Source: Poa pratensis
Taxonomy: Eukaryota; Streptophyta; Magnoliopsida; Poales; Poaceae
Assembly (NCBI GenBank): GCA_947311845.1
Contig: CAMZMU010000107.1
Coordinates: 43,818,194 to 43,882,193, forward strand
Direction: 5' to 3'
DNA length: 64,000 nt
How positions within the stretch are numbered: position 1 is the stretch's first letter; every line of letters begins with the position of its first letter. The notes beneath the pieces are model-generated. The model was not told where the DNA came from, made no database searches, and saw nothing but the letters and a program-made list of their open reading frames with translations. Shown piece by piece: positions 23,265-33,353 of the stretch. The position numbers and the translations under genes are program-made.

Positions 23265-24042
23265 GTGTTTCATGATGTTTAAATCATTTGTGTCATGTAA
23301 ATTTATTTGGTGCCAAGACTTGATCAACCTTGTTATCAAATGTATTTGCATACATGAAAGAGCTAAACAGCATTTCTTTCTTCAACTTTGTTTTACCTCC
23401 TGTAGTGATAATTAGGTTGCAAAAGTTTAGTTGTTTTGAATTTTAAAAATAATTTTTCTGCCCAAGTTTTATTAATTTAAATATCCAGATTTCATGCAAA
23501 TTGAAAGTTTTCAAAACTCTGTAAAAATTATACCATTGGTCCTATTTTTCAAAGAGCATCGTGGGAGTGCCTGGTGCTGACCAAGGGGACCCACCATGGG
23601 GTCAAACCACATGGTGGCGCGGCTGCCCCTTGGCCGCGCCAGCCACTGAGGTGGGGCACCCTTGGCCCTCCAGCAGTTCCCCCACCTACCACTTCTTCCT
23701 CTTGCATCACTCAGCTCGTTTTTCTCTCTCACACTCGAGTTTTTGCTGTTCTTCCTCGCGATTTCGATCTCTTTGTTCAGCCCATCTCAGCTGCTGAGAT
23801 TTGGGGCAATTGCTCTCAGGTATGTGACTCCTCCATGTATCCAAGTAGAATTTTGTTTAGTAAAGTATACCTTGAGTATTTTGCTGCTGTAGGTGACTTG
23901 TTAAGTGAGTATGCATGCTTGTTCTATGTTGATATAATCAGTTTTGATGCATGTTTAGTCCTCTAGCAAGTCCATATAGTAGTTCCCCTCATTTGTATGC
24001 TTCAAAGATAATTTTTATGATATGTGTCAAAAATTTCAGAGG
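23265..24042 (+). other. Non-coding spacer with possible spliced leader for ORF2
   Basis: No ORF of interest is present. A CTCTCAG|GTATGTG junction near 23819 looks like a good 5' splice site, and AAATTTCAG at about 24031-24039 looks like a 3' splice site just ahead of the ORF2 ATG at 24043. ORF2 could therefore be expressed from a spliced transcript. This is inference from splice-like sequence only. Confidence 0.35.
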
Positions 24043-25163
24043 ATGGAGGGAAATGAACACCAACTAAATCAATATGAATTGGTGGTTCCTGAGGTCATGG
24101 GGATCCATCGTGAAGAAGGAGTGTTTCCATCCTGCTATCCATGCTTGGAATTCATGAGAAGTTCGGGGATCTTGCGTGATTTTCGTACTCTTGTCTCTAA
24201 TACAGGATTGAGTGATTTTGTAGAGGGAGAACCCTACCAATATGCAAAGCTAACTGTGTCTGTGGTGCAGGACTTTAGATTTGATTGGTCTTCACCTAAC
24301 CCTATGGTTCACTATAAAATTTACAACAAAAGTGTCCACTTGCCTTTTGATGCTTTTTGTGCAGCAATTAGGGTGCCGCAATGGGGATCACGAGGGAAGA
24401 TACATGGGCAACCCAAGCATTTGACGGACCTATACGAGGTAATATGTCAAGGAAGAACCTACTCAGATGAAAGTGGTAAAATTCGAAGTATTCAATTTCC
24501 ATGCATTCGATATTTTGCTTACTTCATCACGAGGTGTGTACTTGCTAGGAAGACTGCAAATAAATTATCCATTCCTGATTTAGCTTTCCTAGCAGCAGCC
24601 TTGCAACATGATAAGAGTTATAATTTGGGTGCCTTGATAGCTTTCGCATTGCTGCCAATCGCGAGAAAGGTGGATTTTGTGGAGGACTCATTGCTTCTCG
24701 TTTATTAGCTATGCATGGTGTAGTAGCTCTCCCTAATGATTTGCAGCTTTCTTTAGAGAGGCTCGATTTTGCTTCCATGGGGAGGCATGGCTTTGTTACT
24801 AGTTGGTCTACTTTGAATAATCTATCTTATGAGGTGCCTTTTGCCAAGAAGGTGAGGTGGAAAATGGTTAAATCTGAGCGAATAGTCGCTTTGCCTGCAC
24901 CACGTTTGTTTGATCTTGGTTTCAGGAATGTTTGGTCAGTCACCGAGGATGAATTCGATGCATACTTGAGGGAACATGCCCTGCACACAGAGGATGATGG
25001 AGAATGGGCGGACGAGGACTCCACTCAGTTTTCCGGGACTGGGGGCTCGCGCCCCTATCCTGGGGATGCTGGACCCTCTGCCTCATCTTCCTCAGCGGAG
25101 CCGGATGTTGAGCACGCCCAGTATGACCCGCCGGCTTGGAGTTCCTACCCGCGTTATTATTAG
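24043..25163 (+). pseudogene. Second ORF of the gypsy-like element, unknown function, one frameshift
   Basis: The frame starts MEGNEHQLNQYELVVPEV and runs to a TAG at 24706-24708. Homology-like coding then carries on in another frame (ASRLLAMHGVVALPNDLQ) to a stop at 25161-25163, so a single-base loss lies around 24640-24690. The protein is mixed hydrophilic and hydrophobic with no zinc knuckle, DDE, RT or membrane helix that I recognise. The C-terminus is acidic and then Ser/Pro rich. Similar ORFs occur downstream of gag in several Triticeae LTR elements, from memory, often labelled putative plant transposon protein. It occupies the slot where pol or env would be. I do not assign a function. 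Confidence 0.6.
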
Positions 25164-25187
25164 CCTCCACTTAGGCCAAAAGCCTAA

Positions 25188-25200
25188 GCTTGGGGGGAGG
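25188..25200 (+). repeat. Internal polypurine-tract-like motif
   Basis: AAGCTTGGGGGGAGG here matches the terminal tract AAGCTTGGGGGGAG at 27238-27251 nearly base for base and follows the ORF2 stop by about 25 bp. Confidence 0.6.
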
Positions 25201-26510
25201 TATATCGACATCTCACTCATTTACATATCATATCTTGTCGATACTTTGTATATCCATGTTGCAGTTTTCTTTCTTTCTTTTTAATTGTTTACCTTTTATT
25301 GCTGCATTCCAAAACACAAAAAGACCAAAAATATTTCTGTTGTTTCTCTTCATTTGTTTCTTTAAGTTTCAGTATTAGTTTGCTTAGTTTTAAAATTCGG
25401 TTTGTTATTCAAAAATCTAAAAATATTTTGCTTTATTGTTTGTTTCTTTTTGCTCTTGTTTCAAAAACTCGAAAACCCAAAAATATTTGTTGTTTCTTTT
25501 TGGTTTTGTATAGTGTTTTCAGAGTTGGACAGCCATCCGTGACTCCGATGGAGCTTGGTTTTCATTCTTATCATTCGAAGCAACACAAGTGAAAAAGCAA
25601 TAAGGATGATCTACAACAACTCGAGTTGGGGTGAGAGGCTGGTATGAACTCTATTTGTTTTCATTTTTGTACATATACTCATCTATGTGAGCATGCTTAG
25701 TTGGTTCATGTGAGGTATATGTCATTTAGTGGATGCTTAGTAGTTCTTGTTCTCTCATGATCGGTCCCAATTTATTAATAGTGGTAGCATGTTATGTTGA
25801 TGTTTGCTTGCATTGTTCTATTCATAGAGGGTATGACATTGTGGTATCCTCCTCTGAATAATTCATTCGAATTGACTTGGCACATGCTCATGCATGCATA
25901 TGACTGAAAAACAAAAGTCAATTAAGCCTTGATGATTTATTTTGACTCAGAGTTCTTGTATCACTTTTATGCTCAATTAATTTCATTTTGTCGCAAGCAT
26001 GATTATGACGGTTATTGCTCTCTTGATTGTCGCTTCCCAGTCTATTGCTAGCCTTCACTTGTACTGAGCGGGAATGCTGCTCGTGCTTCCAAAACCATGA
26101 AAACCAAGTTATTCCAAAGTGTCCACCATAAATACCTATGCATGGCATTTCGAACCATTCAAGTAAATTTTCATGTGCTACCTTTAAAACCTTCAAAGTA
26201 CTTCTCAATTTGTGTCAATGTTTTATAGCTCATGAGGAAGTATGTGGTGTTTTATCTTTCAATCTTGTCATTCAGACTTTCACCAATGGACTAGTGGCAT
26301 ATACATCCGCTTATCCAATAATTTTGCAAAAAGAGCTGGCAACGGGGTGCCCAGTCCCAATTAATTATAACTTTCATCAATAATTCTCTTCACATGTTTT
26401 GCCCTGATTTATCAGTAAGCAACTTAATTTGCAAATAGACACTCCTCCATGGTATGTGAATGTTGGAAGGCACCCGAGGATTCGGTTAGCCATGGCTTGT
26501 GCAAGCAAAG

Positions 26511-26522
26511 GTTGGGGGGAGT
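26511..26522 (+). repeat. Second internal G-tract motif
   Basis: AGGTTGGGGGGAGTG shares the TTGGGGGGAG core with the terminal polypurine tract. Confidence 0.5.
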
Positions 26523-27237
26523 GTCACCCATAATGAAACTAAAATACATGTGTAAACAAAAGAGAAGAGGGATGATCTACCTTGCTGGTAGAAATAACAT
26601 CCTTCATGGGAGCCGCTCTTGAAAGTCTGGTTGACAAGGGGGTTAGAGTACCCACTACCATTCGTTGACAACAACAAACACTTCCCAAAACAATTTTGCT
26701 TCTGTTTTAAAAATAAAAAGCTCTAGCACATGATAATCCCTGCTTCCCTCTGCGAAGGGCCAATCTTTTACTTTCATGTTGAGTCACCATCCTTTCTTTG
26801 AGCACTTTCTCGAGAGCATAGTTGTCATTCTTAGTGTAATGTGCTTGTCCCAGAATGTGGTTAACTGTGATATAACTTTGATGCTTTTATCTTTGATATC
26901 TTTGATTCTAGTCTTCCCATGAACTTCAGAGGTGCCTGGGCATTTATGTTTTGCTGTACAAAAACGGGCAAGCGAGATACCATCTTATCATATCCTATTA
27001 TGAGCATTACAATCTTGTGAATTAATATGTTTCATGTTTGTCGCTATTAGTATGTTGGTATCTTTTCATAGTTTACATGCCTATTGAGTGACATTATTTG
27101 CATTTGCCTCATCTTGAATTGCCTAAGCATTTGTTCATATAGTGAGAATATATGCATCATATGAAGCAAATGTGTTCGTGAAAGTCTTTTATCGCACTCA
27201 GTTGTTAACTGAATTGCTTGAGGACAAGCAATAAGCT

Positions 27238-27252
27238 AAGCTTGGGGGGAGT
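27238..27252 (+). promoter_or_regulatory. Polypurine tract before the 3' LTR
   Basis: AAGCTTGGGGGGAGT lies immediately before the LTR start TGATACG at 27253, the normal position for plus-strand priming. Confidence 0.8.
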
Positions 27253-28022
27253 TGATACGTCCAAAACGTATCTACTTTCCCGAACACTTTTGCTATTGTT
27301 TTACCTCTAACTTGTGTGTTTTGAATACAACTAATGCGGACTAACGCTGTTTTCAGCAGAATTGCCCTGGTGTCTTGTTTTTGTGCAGAAAGTCAACTTT
27401 CGGGAAAAACACCAGAAAAGATCGCAAACCTCCTATTTTACCAGAAGACTCACGGAGCCAGAAGGGGAGGCAGATGGGCCACGAGTGGCCCAAACCACAG
27501 GGCGCGCGGCCAAGGGGCCCACCGCGCCAGCCACTGAGGAGGGCGACTCGGCACCTCCCCGAGTCCCCCTTTCGACTACTTAACCCTCTCTGACCTAAAA
27601 CGCGAGGGGGTCGTCCACTTCATCCAGAAACATCACCGTACGCCGCCGCCATCGCGAAACCTATTTCGGGGACCAGAAACTCCGTTCTGGCACTCCGCCG
27701 GGACGGGGAATTGGAGGAGATCATCGCCATCATCATCACCGACGCTTCTCCATCGACCATCCATGTTTCCCCCATCCATGTGTGAGTAATTCCCTGCTGT
27801 AGGCTGAGGGGGATGGTAGGGATTGGATGAGATTGTTCATGTAATAAGTTATAAGATCATTAGGGCATGGTGCCTAGTATCCGTTGTTAGTACTTATTGA
27901 TGTTGTTGCAACTTGTTGAGCTTAATGCTTGTCACTAGGGCCCGAGTGCCATGATTTCAGATCTGAACATGTTATTGTTTCATAATGATATGCACTGTTT
28001 ATTAATCATACCTGCAAGTTGT
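27253..28022 (+). repeat. 3' LTR, truncated after 770 bp
   Basis: This is nearly identical to the first 770 bp of the 5' LTR, then it breaks off at GCAAGTTGTA and unrelated DNA begins. About 625 bp of LTR and the outer target duplication are missing. Confidence 0.88.
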
Positions 28023-28620
28023 AATCAAGACAATAATTAAGCACCATTTAATATTTTATCGGGTTTCACGAAAAAATTCGCCATAACCTTCCTACAAATA
28101 GGACCCAAGGAGAGTGCCAAAAGTTGCCGAAACGGAAAATGAATCAACATTCCGGCATGGTATTGGCACCCTCATTAATTTTCACACATCACAATACAAA
28201 TTTATTCATCACAACTCAATTTCACACATTCCAAGCCATTCTTCATCCAGCATTTCACATGGTTACGGCGGGCGCATTTATCCGACCAAATTAATTTTAA
28301 GAATGTGCTTTGACTTATATATCGCTAAAAGATCACCTTAAGAAAGTTAAAACACACGTCAAAATAACCGCGGAAGTCGGCCGAAGATGAAATCTAGATC
28401 TTGAGATATGAGTGACTTGAGTGGATTTCTTTTGGTCAAAGTAGGATGTGGGAGAGAGATCTAGTGGGATCTATCAACTAAATCACCTTTTTGTTGGCTA
28501 AAAGTGATTAATTTCATGGGGGAAAGGAGCCACAAATGGGGGAAACTCGAGCTAAGAGAGAAGAGTGAAGTGCAATAAGTGAGCAAGGGTGGTAGGTGCG
28601 GCCGCACTTATGTCACTTTC
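28023..28620. other. Unassigned intergenic DNA
   Basis: No gene or recognisable element is seen. It begins at the broken 3' LTR. Confidence 0.5.
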
Positions 28621-28624
28621 CCAG

Positions 28625-28985
28625 GTTACCGCTGGCGGACGCTTCAGCGTGCCCGCTAGCGGTACTGAACGGATCGCTGGCCTACGGTGCAGTCCGCCCG
28701 CCAGCGGTACTGTCCCCATTTTTTTTCCAGCTGAGCTCAGCCGCGGCAACTACGGCTGGCGGGCCCTGTCTTTCGTCCGCCAGCGGTACGTTTAGTACCT
28801 CTGAAACGTACCTCTGGCCAGCGGTAGTTTGCCCCGCCTCCTCCCAGATTTCTGCTCCTACCGCTAGCGGGCAGTGTTGGTGTCCGCCAGCGGTACGTCC
28901 AGAACCAGTGACGGACTAGAAAAACCGTCCGCCAGCGGTCGTAGCGCTGGCGGACGAAAATGTTGTCCGCTAGCGGTATGCTGGT
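28625..28985. repeat. Cluster of CCGCYAGCGG palindromic motifs
   Basis: About eleven copies of a motif close to GTCCGCCAGCGGTAC or its reverse complement occur within 360 bp, in both orientations, at spacings of roughly 10-60 bp. The core CCGCTAGCGG is self-complementary. No coding frame explains it and I do not recognise the host element. Confidence 0.7.
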
Positions 28986-29009
28986 GGCTATAAGCCTTTT
29001 CCTACTAGT

Positions 29010-29365
29010 GTGAGCTCCAAGATCATGTCCTGGAGATACGTTTCGACCTCTTCTACGGGCTACATGAAGAACAGGAGTCGGATGCCAGGACGTCGCCAAG
29101 CCCGCCGTTCAGTCCGAGAGTACGTCGTCGCCAAGATCTACAAGCACGGATACAGTCTAGGGACCAACCTGCCTACATGAGACGACGGGATGGCCCCGTC
29201 GCGCCAGGGGCTCCCGTGGAGCCTGAGGCGCTATCCCCGACGCCGACGCGACACACAACTCCCATGCTTGGCTCGTCGCCATGGCGCAGCGCGGCCGCCA
29301 ACATCTCGGGGGCACGGATGCTGGCCACCGCGGACGACGCGGACTCCCCCGGCTGCGGATGCTAG
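29010..29365 (+). pseudogene. Unrecognised open coding-like stretch
   Basis: An open frame of about 118 codons without an early ATG runs to a TAG at 29366 (first in-frame ATG 29177). It includes LQDHVLEIRFDLFYGLHEEQ, a Pro/Arg-rich stretch, then Ala-rich sequence. I do not recognise a family; it could be a transposon gag fragment or chance. Confidence 0.2.
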
Positions 29366-29605
29366 CTAGAGAGAGAGCTGAGCTCATGCGATCGATTGGT
29401 CAGCTGTGAGCTAGCTACGATGTGTTTCAATCGATCGAAGGTTGCCAGCTTGGCCAAATTGTGACCGATTTTTTTTTTTAAAAATTGACCGATGAATTTA
29501 ATGTTACCGGTTACTTGCAGATTCCAAATTTTAACACCGTTAGATATGAGTGGATGAAACGGTTATTAAAAATAGCAACCATTATAAAACTTGTATTAAA
29601 TTTAA

Positions 29606-29829
29606 GAGTGAAAGGCACCGGAAGTCATGAAGTTGCGTGAAAAGGAAGGATTGGTCACCAAGTTGCGAAACCTCAATTATGGGTCACCAAGTTGTGGAAA
29701 TGCCAAACTTTGGTCATTCCGTTAGAAGTGCCGTGAACTCGCTGACGTGGCACCGTGAGCTGCTGCCCATTTTTGCAGAAAACACCCTGGAACAAGTTAG
29801 CTTCTCATTTCCATGTCCAGTTGACTCTC
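29606..29829 (+). repeat. Left terminal inverted repeat of the MULE
   Basis: It matches 31160-31383 in reverse complement over its full 224 bp with about five mismatches (roughly 98 percent). Confidence 0.92.
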
Positions 29830-29981
29830 CATCGTCTCTGCTTCTTCTTCTTCCCCACCCCACTGCGACCAGTGAGGCTGTGAGGGTAGCAGGCTGAAGC
29901 CCGAGCTAGAGCTTGCTGCTGCGCGGTTCAAGTGAAGTGAGTACACGAGCGGCGCGGCGAGAGCGGCGGGGGAGGGACGAG

Positions 29982-30080
29982 ATGAGCGTGACCAAGTTCA
30001 TCAAGTGCGTCACGGTGGGGGACGACGCCGTCGGCAAGACATGCATGCTCATCTGCTACACCAGCAACAGGTTCCCCAGT
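29982..30080 (+). pseudogene. Captured first exon of a ROP/RAC small GTPase
   Basis: ATG 29982 opens [20 protein letters not shown], then [13 protein letters not shown] and a GTACGTGCAG splice donor at 30081. This is the start of a plant ROP (RAC) GTPase, with the G1 P-loop GDxAVGKTC and the first switch lead-in. Relatives usually read GDGAVGKTC, so Gly to Asp in the P-loop is a change in this copy. No second exon follows; the sequence after the donor joins unrelated antisense coding DNA at about 30138. The 150 bp before the ATG look like the donor gene's 5' UTR. As it stands it cannot make a GTPase, but it could be transcribed. Confidence 0.88.
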
Positions 30081-30137
30081 GTACGTGCAGCTCCCAAGTC
30101 CCAACCCCTCCCTGAGTTCCCTCCATTTCTTCTTCAG

Positions 30138-30912
30138 GGATGGCGAGGGTGCGCGCCTCCGGGATCAGGCCTGGGTTGGCAGTCCAGGCGGAGAGACTGA
30201 AGCTGCGCAGGCCATGCCGTAGCACGGTTTCGTCGGTGATCTTGTCGATGCAGCAGGACGATGACAGCAGAGAAGCAGCGGTCGAGCGTAGCCACGCATG
30301 CGCCGGAATGCCCACGATGTCCAGGTCCACCTTGTAGCGCATCACAGCGGCGGTCGCCTGGGCTTGCGGCGTCCACGGCGCAATCCGGAGCTCGAAGGAC
30401 CGCGAGGGGATGACCGACGTGTCCGCGCTTGACCGGCGCGCAGCGGGGGCGCGTCGAGCCGAAGGCGCACGGCGCGGTCCGTCGCCATTGCCGATGCCGG
30501 CGGGGGCCGGGGGCGCTTGCAGTCCTTGGCGACATGGAGCTCACTTTTGCAGCGCAGGCGGCGGTGGCGGCGGTGGTGGCGTAGCAGAGGCACGGCAGCG
30601 GCGGCGGCGGGGGCCAGCCTGGATCCAGCCATCCGCATCAGGCTGGGCACGCGGCGGCGCGGCCACCGGGGCAGGGTACAGCACGATGCGCGGAGACACG
30701 CGCGGATGCGGGCACACCGGGGAGAGGGGGGCCATGGGGCGAGGGGACGCCTCAGCTGCGGCGTACGAGGGGCGCGAGCCGGCCGGAGCGGGCACAGCAC
30801 CAGAGGAGGAGGCCGAGGACGAGCTCGGGCTCGACTCCGTCCAGCGGCGCTCACGCTCGGAGATCTGGCGCGGCTCCACCACCACCGAGCGCAGGGGAGG
30901 CACCGCCATGGC
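30138..30912 (-). pseudogene. Captured zinc-knuckle/DUF4283-like gene fragment
   Basis: On the minus strand one frame reads RSFELRIAPWTPQAQA, then MRYKVDLDIVGIPAHAW, TAASLLSSSCCIDKIT and [16 protein letters not shown]. This matches the grass family in which a DUF4283-type domain follows a zinc knuckle (here degraded, SELHVAKDCK) and an N-terminal DGW..V..RRRR segment. Several frames are needed across the 770 bp and there is no intact start-to-stop gene. It ends abruptly at the ROP intron junction. The DUF name is from memory; the family resemblance is fairly strong. Confidence 0.62.
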
Positions 30913-31159
30913 TAGCTACGAGCGGTGGACCGCGGAGGTGGGAAGCTAAAGGCAAGGGAAGGACGGGGGAAGGACGGTGGACGCGGCTGCCAGAGTGGCT
31001 AGGCGCGGTGGCGGAGCCGGAGCTCCCTGGCGATTTAGAAGTAGTTATCCTATTTGGTTACAAATTGTTGCGCTCGCTAATCCCCGCCGGCACAACACAA
31101 TCCCCGGTGGTCGCGTCGTTCCGCCTCCCCATCACGGCTGCCGGCGGCGGAGACTATTC

Positions 31160-31383
31160 GAGAGTCAACTGGACATGGAAATGAGAAGCTAACTTGTTCC
31201 AGGGTGTTTTCTGCAAAAATGGGCAGCAGCTCACAGTGCCACGTCAGCGAGTTCACGGCACTGCTAACGGAATGACCAAAGTTTGGCATTTCCACAACTT
31301 GGTGACCCATAATTGAGGTTTCGCAACTTGGTGACCAATCCTTCCTTTTCGCGCAACTTCGTGACCTCCGGTGCCTTTCACTC
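31160..31383 (-). repeat. Right terminal inverted repeat of the MULE
   Basis: This is the partner of 29606-29829. It ends at the second copy of the 9-bp duplication. Confidence 0.92.
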
Positions 31384-31392
31384 TAAATTTAA

Positions 31393-32085
31393 TGTTAGTG
31401 CATGTATGAGCATCGTTGTGTGACCAAATGCCAAGTCGGGCTGAATTAATTAACGGAGTCACAACTCGAATAAGGAATTTTTGAGAGCAATGTACGTTGC
31501 GGTTGTGTACGTGCGTACTCTCCCGGCCGTGCAGCCGTGCAGGCAACGGATGGATCAGAAGGCAGCCAGAATCCAGCAGATCGACGTGTACTGTTGTTGG
31601 CCGGCCCAAGCTACCGATGCGGGCGTTCCAGCTCGCTAAAAGCGATACATAGGGTCCTGAATGATTCGACAAGCAGGTTCTACTTTGGTTCCTCGTTTCA
31701 GCCCACTAAGGCCCAGCAAGGTTGAGGTAGTCAGAATTGGCTCAAGTATCCTGTTTTTCCTTTGTTTTTTTCTAGAAGATCAGAAACTTGAATATACAAA
31801 CGAAAATGCCCATATATTTGTAGTTTGTTTTGCCAAAAATCAAGGTACACAGGGAGGCCGCCATACCTTGACCTGTGGGGAGCTTCACCCTTGGGCCCCT
31901 AAGTTGTTCCGGTGACAACGTGGAAGCTTCACGGATGGTTTCTACTGTACCATTTTTGTCCTCTCTTTTGCCTCTCGCGATCTAATATCACCCTCACCCA
32001 GACAGAAGAAGACATCATCGGCTTGGTCCTATTTTGGAAAACACCATAGAGCAAGACCAAATTGTTGGGTTGAACAATGCCACCT
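31393..32085. other. Intergenic DNA, no gene seen
   Basis: No recognisable coding sequence or element boundary. Confidence 0.5.
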
Positions 32086-32250
32086 CTTCTCTATAAATGG
32101 TGCAGTAATCCGCTCTAATCGCATTGCTGCTCACATTTATCACTTTAGAATCCCCAAACCATGTCGACGATGAAGTGCCTTTGTGCTTTTCTCATATTCA
32201 TCAATGCTCATTGTAGCGCCCCTTATGGCCAAATTCAAAACAAAACATTG
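32086..32250 (+). pseudogene. Promoter and signal-peptide start of a truncated gene
   Basis: A TATA-like CTATAAATG at about 32091 is followed 60-70 bp on by ATG 32161 in a good CC-ATG context. The encoded start is MSTMKCLCAFLIFINAHC, a convincing secretory signal peptide, then SAPYGQIQNK. From about 32255 the sequence changes to a G/C-run palindrome and coding sense is lost. It looks like the 5' end of a small secreted-protein gene cut off by an insertion or rearrangement. I do not recognise the family. Confidence 0.4.
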
Positions 32251-32316
32251 TTATGGGAGAGGGGGGGCGACTGCCCCCTTCCCTTACCAAGTTTCGGATA
32301 CCGACAAAAGAAAATA

Positions 32317-32709
32317 CTAAACCAAATGAGCCATGCATATGAAGCCAGACCGTGGAGAATACGCTGTCGGCGACTCCACCGACGACACGAGGAGGAGGCA
32401 GAGGAGGAAGGGTAGGAGGCGCCGGTACCGTTCGGCGTCGCCGGGGGCTCGGGTGGTGTCTCCTTCGTAGCCGGCACCGGGACGACCTCGGGAAATCCTG
32501 GGTTGCCAGTTTCCCCCGCCGGCGGTAGCTGCTGATGATGCTGCTTTTGCTGCATGACCACGCCGGGGCAGAGCTGCGACGGGCAGGGCGGCGGTTAGGG
32601 GCAGTGGAGACAAGGGGGGCAGGAAGCTGGGCACTAGCGCATCGCAGACGGCCGACGTCGACACAAGGAGGAGGAAGGAGATCAGGGTGAAGGGTAGGAG
32701 GACAGCCAT
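32317..32709 (-). CDS. Hypothetical small secreted protein
   Basis: On the minus strand ATG 32709 opens MAVLLPFTLISFLLLVSTSA, a clear signal-peptide-like segment, then a Pro/Leu/Ala-rich part (PSFLPPLSPLPLTAALP). The frame ends at 32317 after 130 residues. An overlapping frame from 32561 reads QQLPPAGETGNPGFPEVVPV, so the true product could switch frame. No family is recognised; it may be a decayed gene. Confidence 0.3.
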   Translation of the reverse strand: MAVLLPFTLISFLLLVSTSAVCDALVPSFLPPLSPLPLTAALPVAALPRRGHAAKAASSAATAGGGNWQPRISRGRPGAGYEGDTTRAPGDAERYRRLLPFLLCLLLVSSVESPTAYSPRSGFICMAHLV

Positions 32710-32819
32710 GGTGCTCAGCTCGCGGTGGGGAAAGCAGGGGAGGCGAGGAGATGATCGAGCCGACAAAAGTGTGGTCTTTCTGGTGCCTGGAGAAGAGACC
32801 AGGGGGCAGGTGCAAGCGG

Positions 32820-33353
32820 CGGGGAGGGAGGACTGAGGAGATGATGGCGAAGAATTTCTAATTCTGCTCTCACTTCACCAAACCAAGCCACCAAAGTCTC
32901 TGAACTCTCTCTCGAATCCTCCTCCCCTCCTTCGCACTCTCCATTTCATGAACGCGTGATCACTTTCCCGTTTTTTGGTAACACGCGTGTGATGCATCTG
33001 TACTTGATCAGAGATATCTGTTTTTGTCACAAGATAACCAAGCTAGCAAGCATCGTCAAGCTACTGTCAAAACTGCAGCGCAAAAATGATAAAAGTGTGT
33101 AGCTTCTGCGTCGTGAAAACCTCCCATAGGTTACCAACCATAGCGTTCCAGCGTCCTAGATTAGGGCACTACCCTCTGGGACTAGGATTTTGTGAGGACA
33201 CCCAGTTAGATGCTCTTTGGAGCCTCTTTGGAGTGGGCGCAACGTTGCCCCGTCGACAAGGGCATAGCGCAACCAAGTTAGGGTGCTATGATGTACGGAG
33301 TACTAGATAGCGTCTCACACTAATGAGTGGTTCTTCAAGGTTCTTTTTCAAAA
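32820..33353. other. Intergenic DNA, no gene seen
   Basis: Mixed-composition DNA between the hypothetical ORF and the inverted repeat copy, with an A run near 33349-33361. Confidence 0.5.

Larger units (their letters stand above)
25164..27235. other. Non-coding region of the gypsy-like element
   Basis: About 2 kb with no convincing coding sequence. It contains two G-tract motifs like the terminal polypurine tract (see separate entries) and T-rich DNA around 25260-25500. Confidence 0.6.
19091..28022 (+). mobile_element. Young gypsy-like LTR retrotransposon lacking RT and integrase
   Basis: The order is 5' LTR (19091-20485), primer binding site, intact gag-protease gene (20574-23264), second ORF (24043-25163), a long non-coding zone, polypurine tract and 3' LTR (27253-28022, truncated). 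No reverse transcriptase, RNase H or integrase motif occurs in any frame. The gene content and LTR opening recall the Sabrina/WHAM/Derami group of Triticeae, from memory. It would need enzymes in trans to move. Confidence 0.85.
29606..31383. mobile_element. Pack-MULE carrying two gene fragments
   Basis: TAAATTTAA occurs directly on both sides (29597-29605 and 31384-31392), the 9-bp target duplication of Mutator elements. The termini 29606-29829 and 31160-31383 are 224-bp inverted repeats differing at about five positions, both starting GAGTGAAAGGCACCGG. Between them there is no transposase. A ROP GTPase first exon with its leader lies on the plus strand, and a zinc-knuckle/DUF4283-like gene fragment on the minus strand. 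This is the structure of a Pack-MULE. Confidence 0.92.

Noticed and set aside
28625..28985. CRISPR-like array
   Set aside because: Repeats are too short, spaced irregularly and in both orientations, in a plant genome.
29157..29387. Minus-strand open frame of 76 codons
   Set aside because: Overlaps an equally weak plus-strand frame in GC-rich DNA; neither strand shows a family.
30410..30949. Several long plus-strand open frames in the MULE interior
   Set aside because: They are GC-rich shadows of the minus-strand captured gene fragment and contain Arg/Gly/Ala-rich nonsense.
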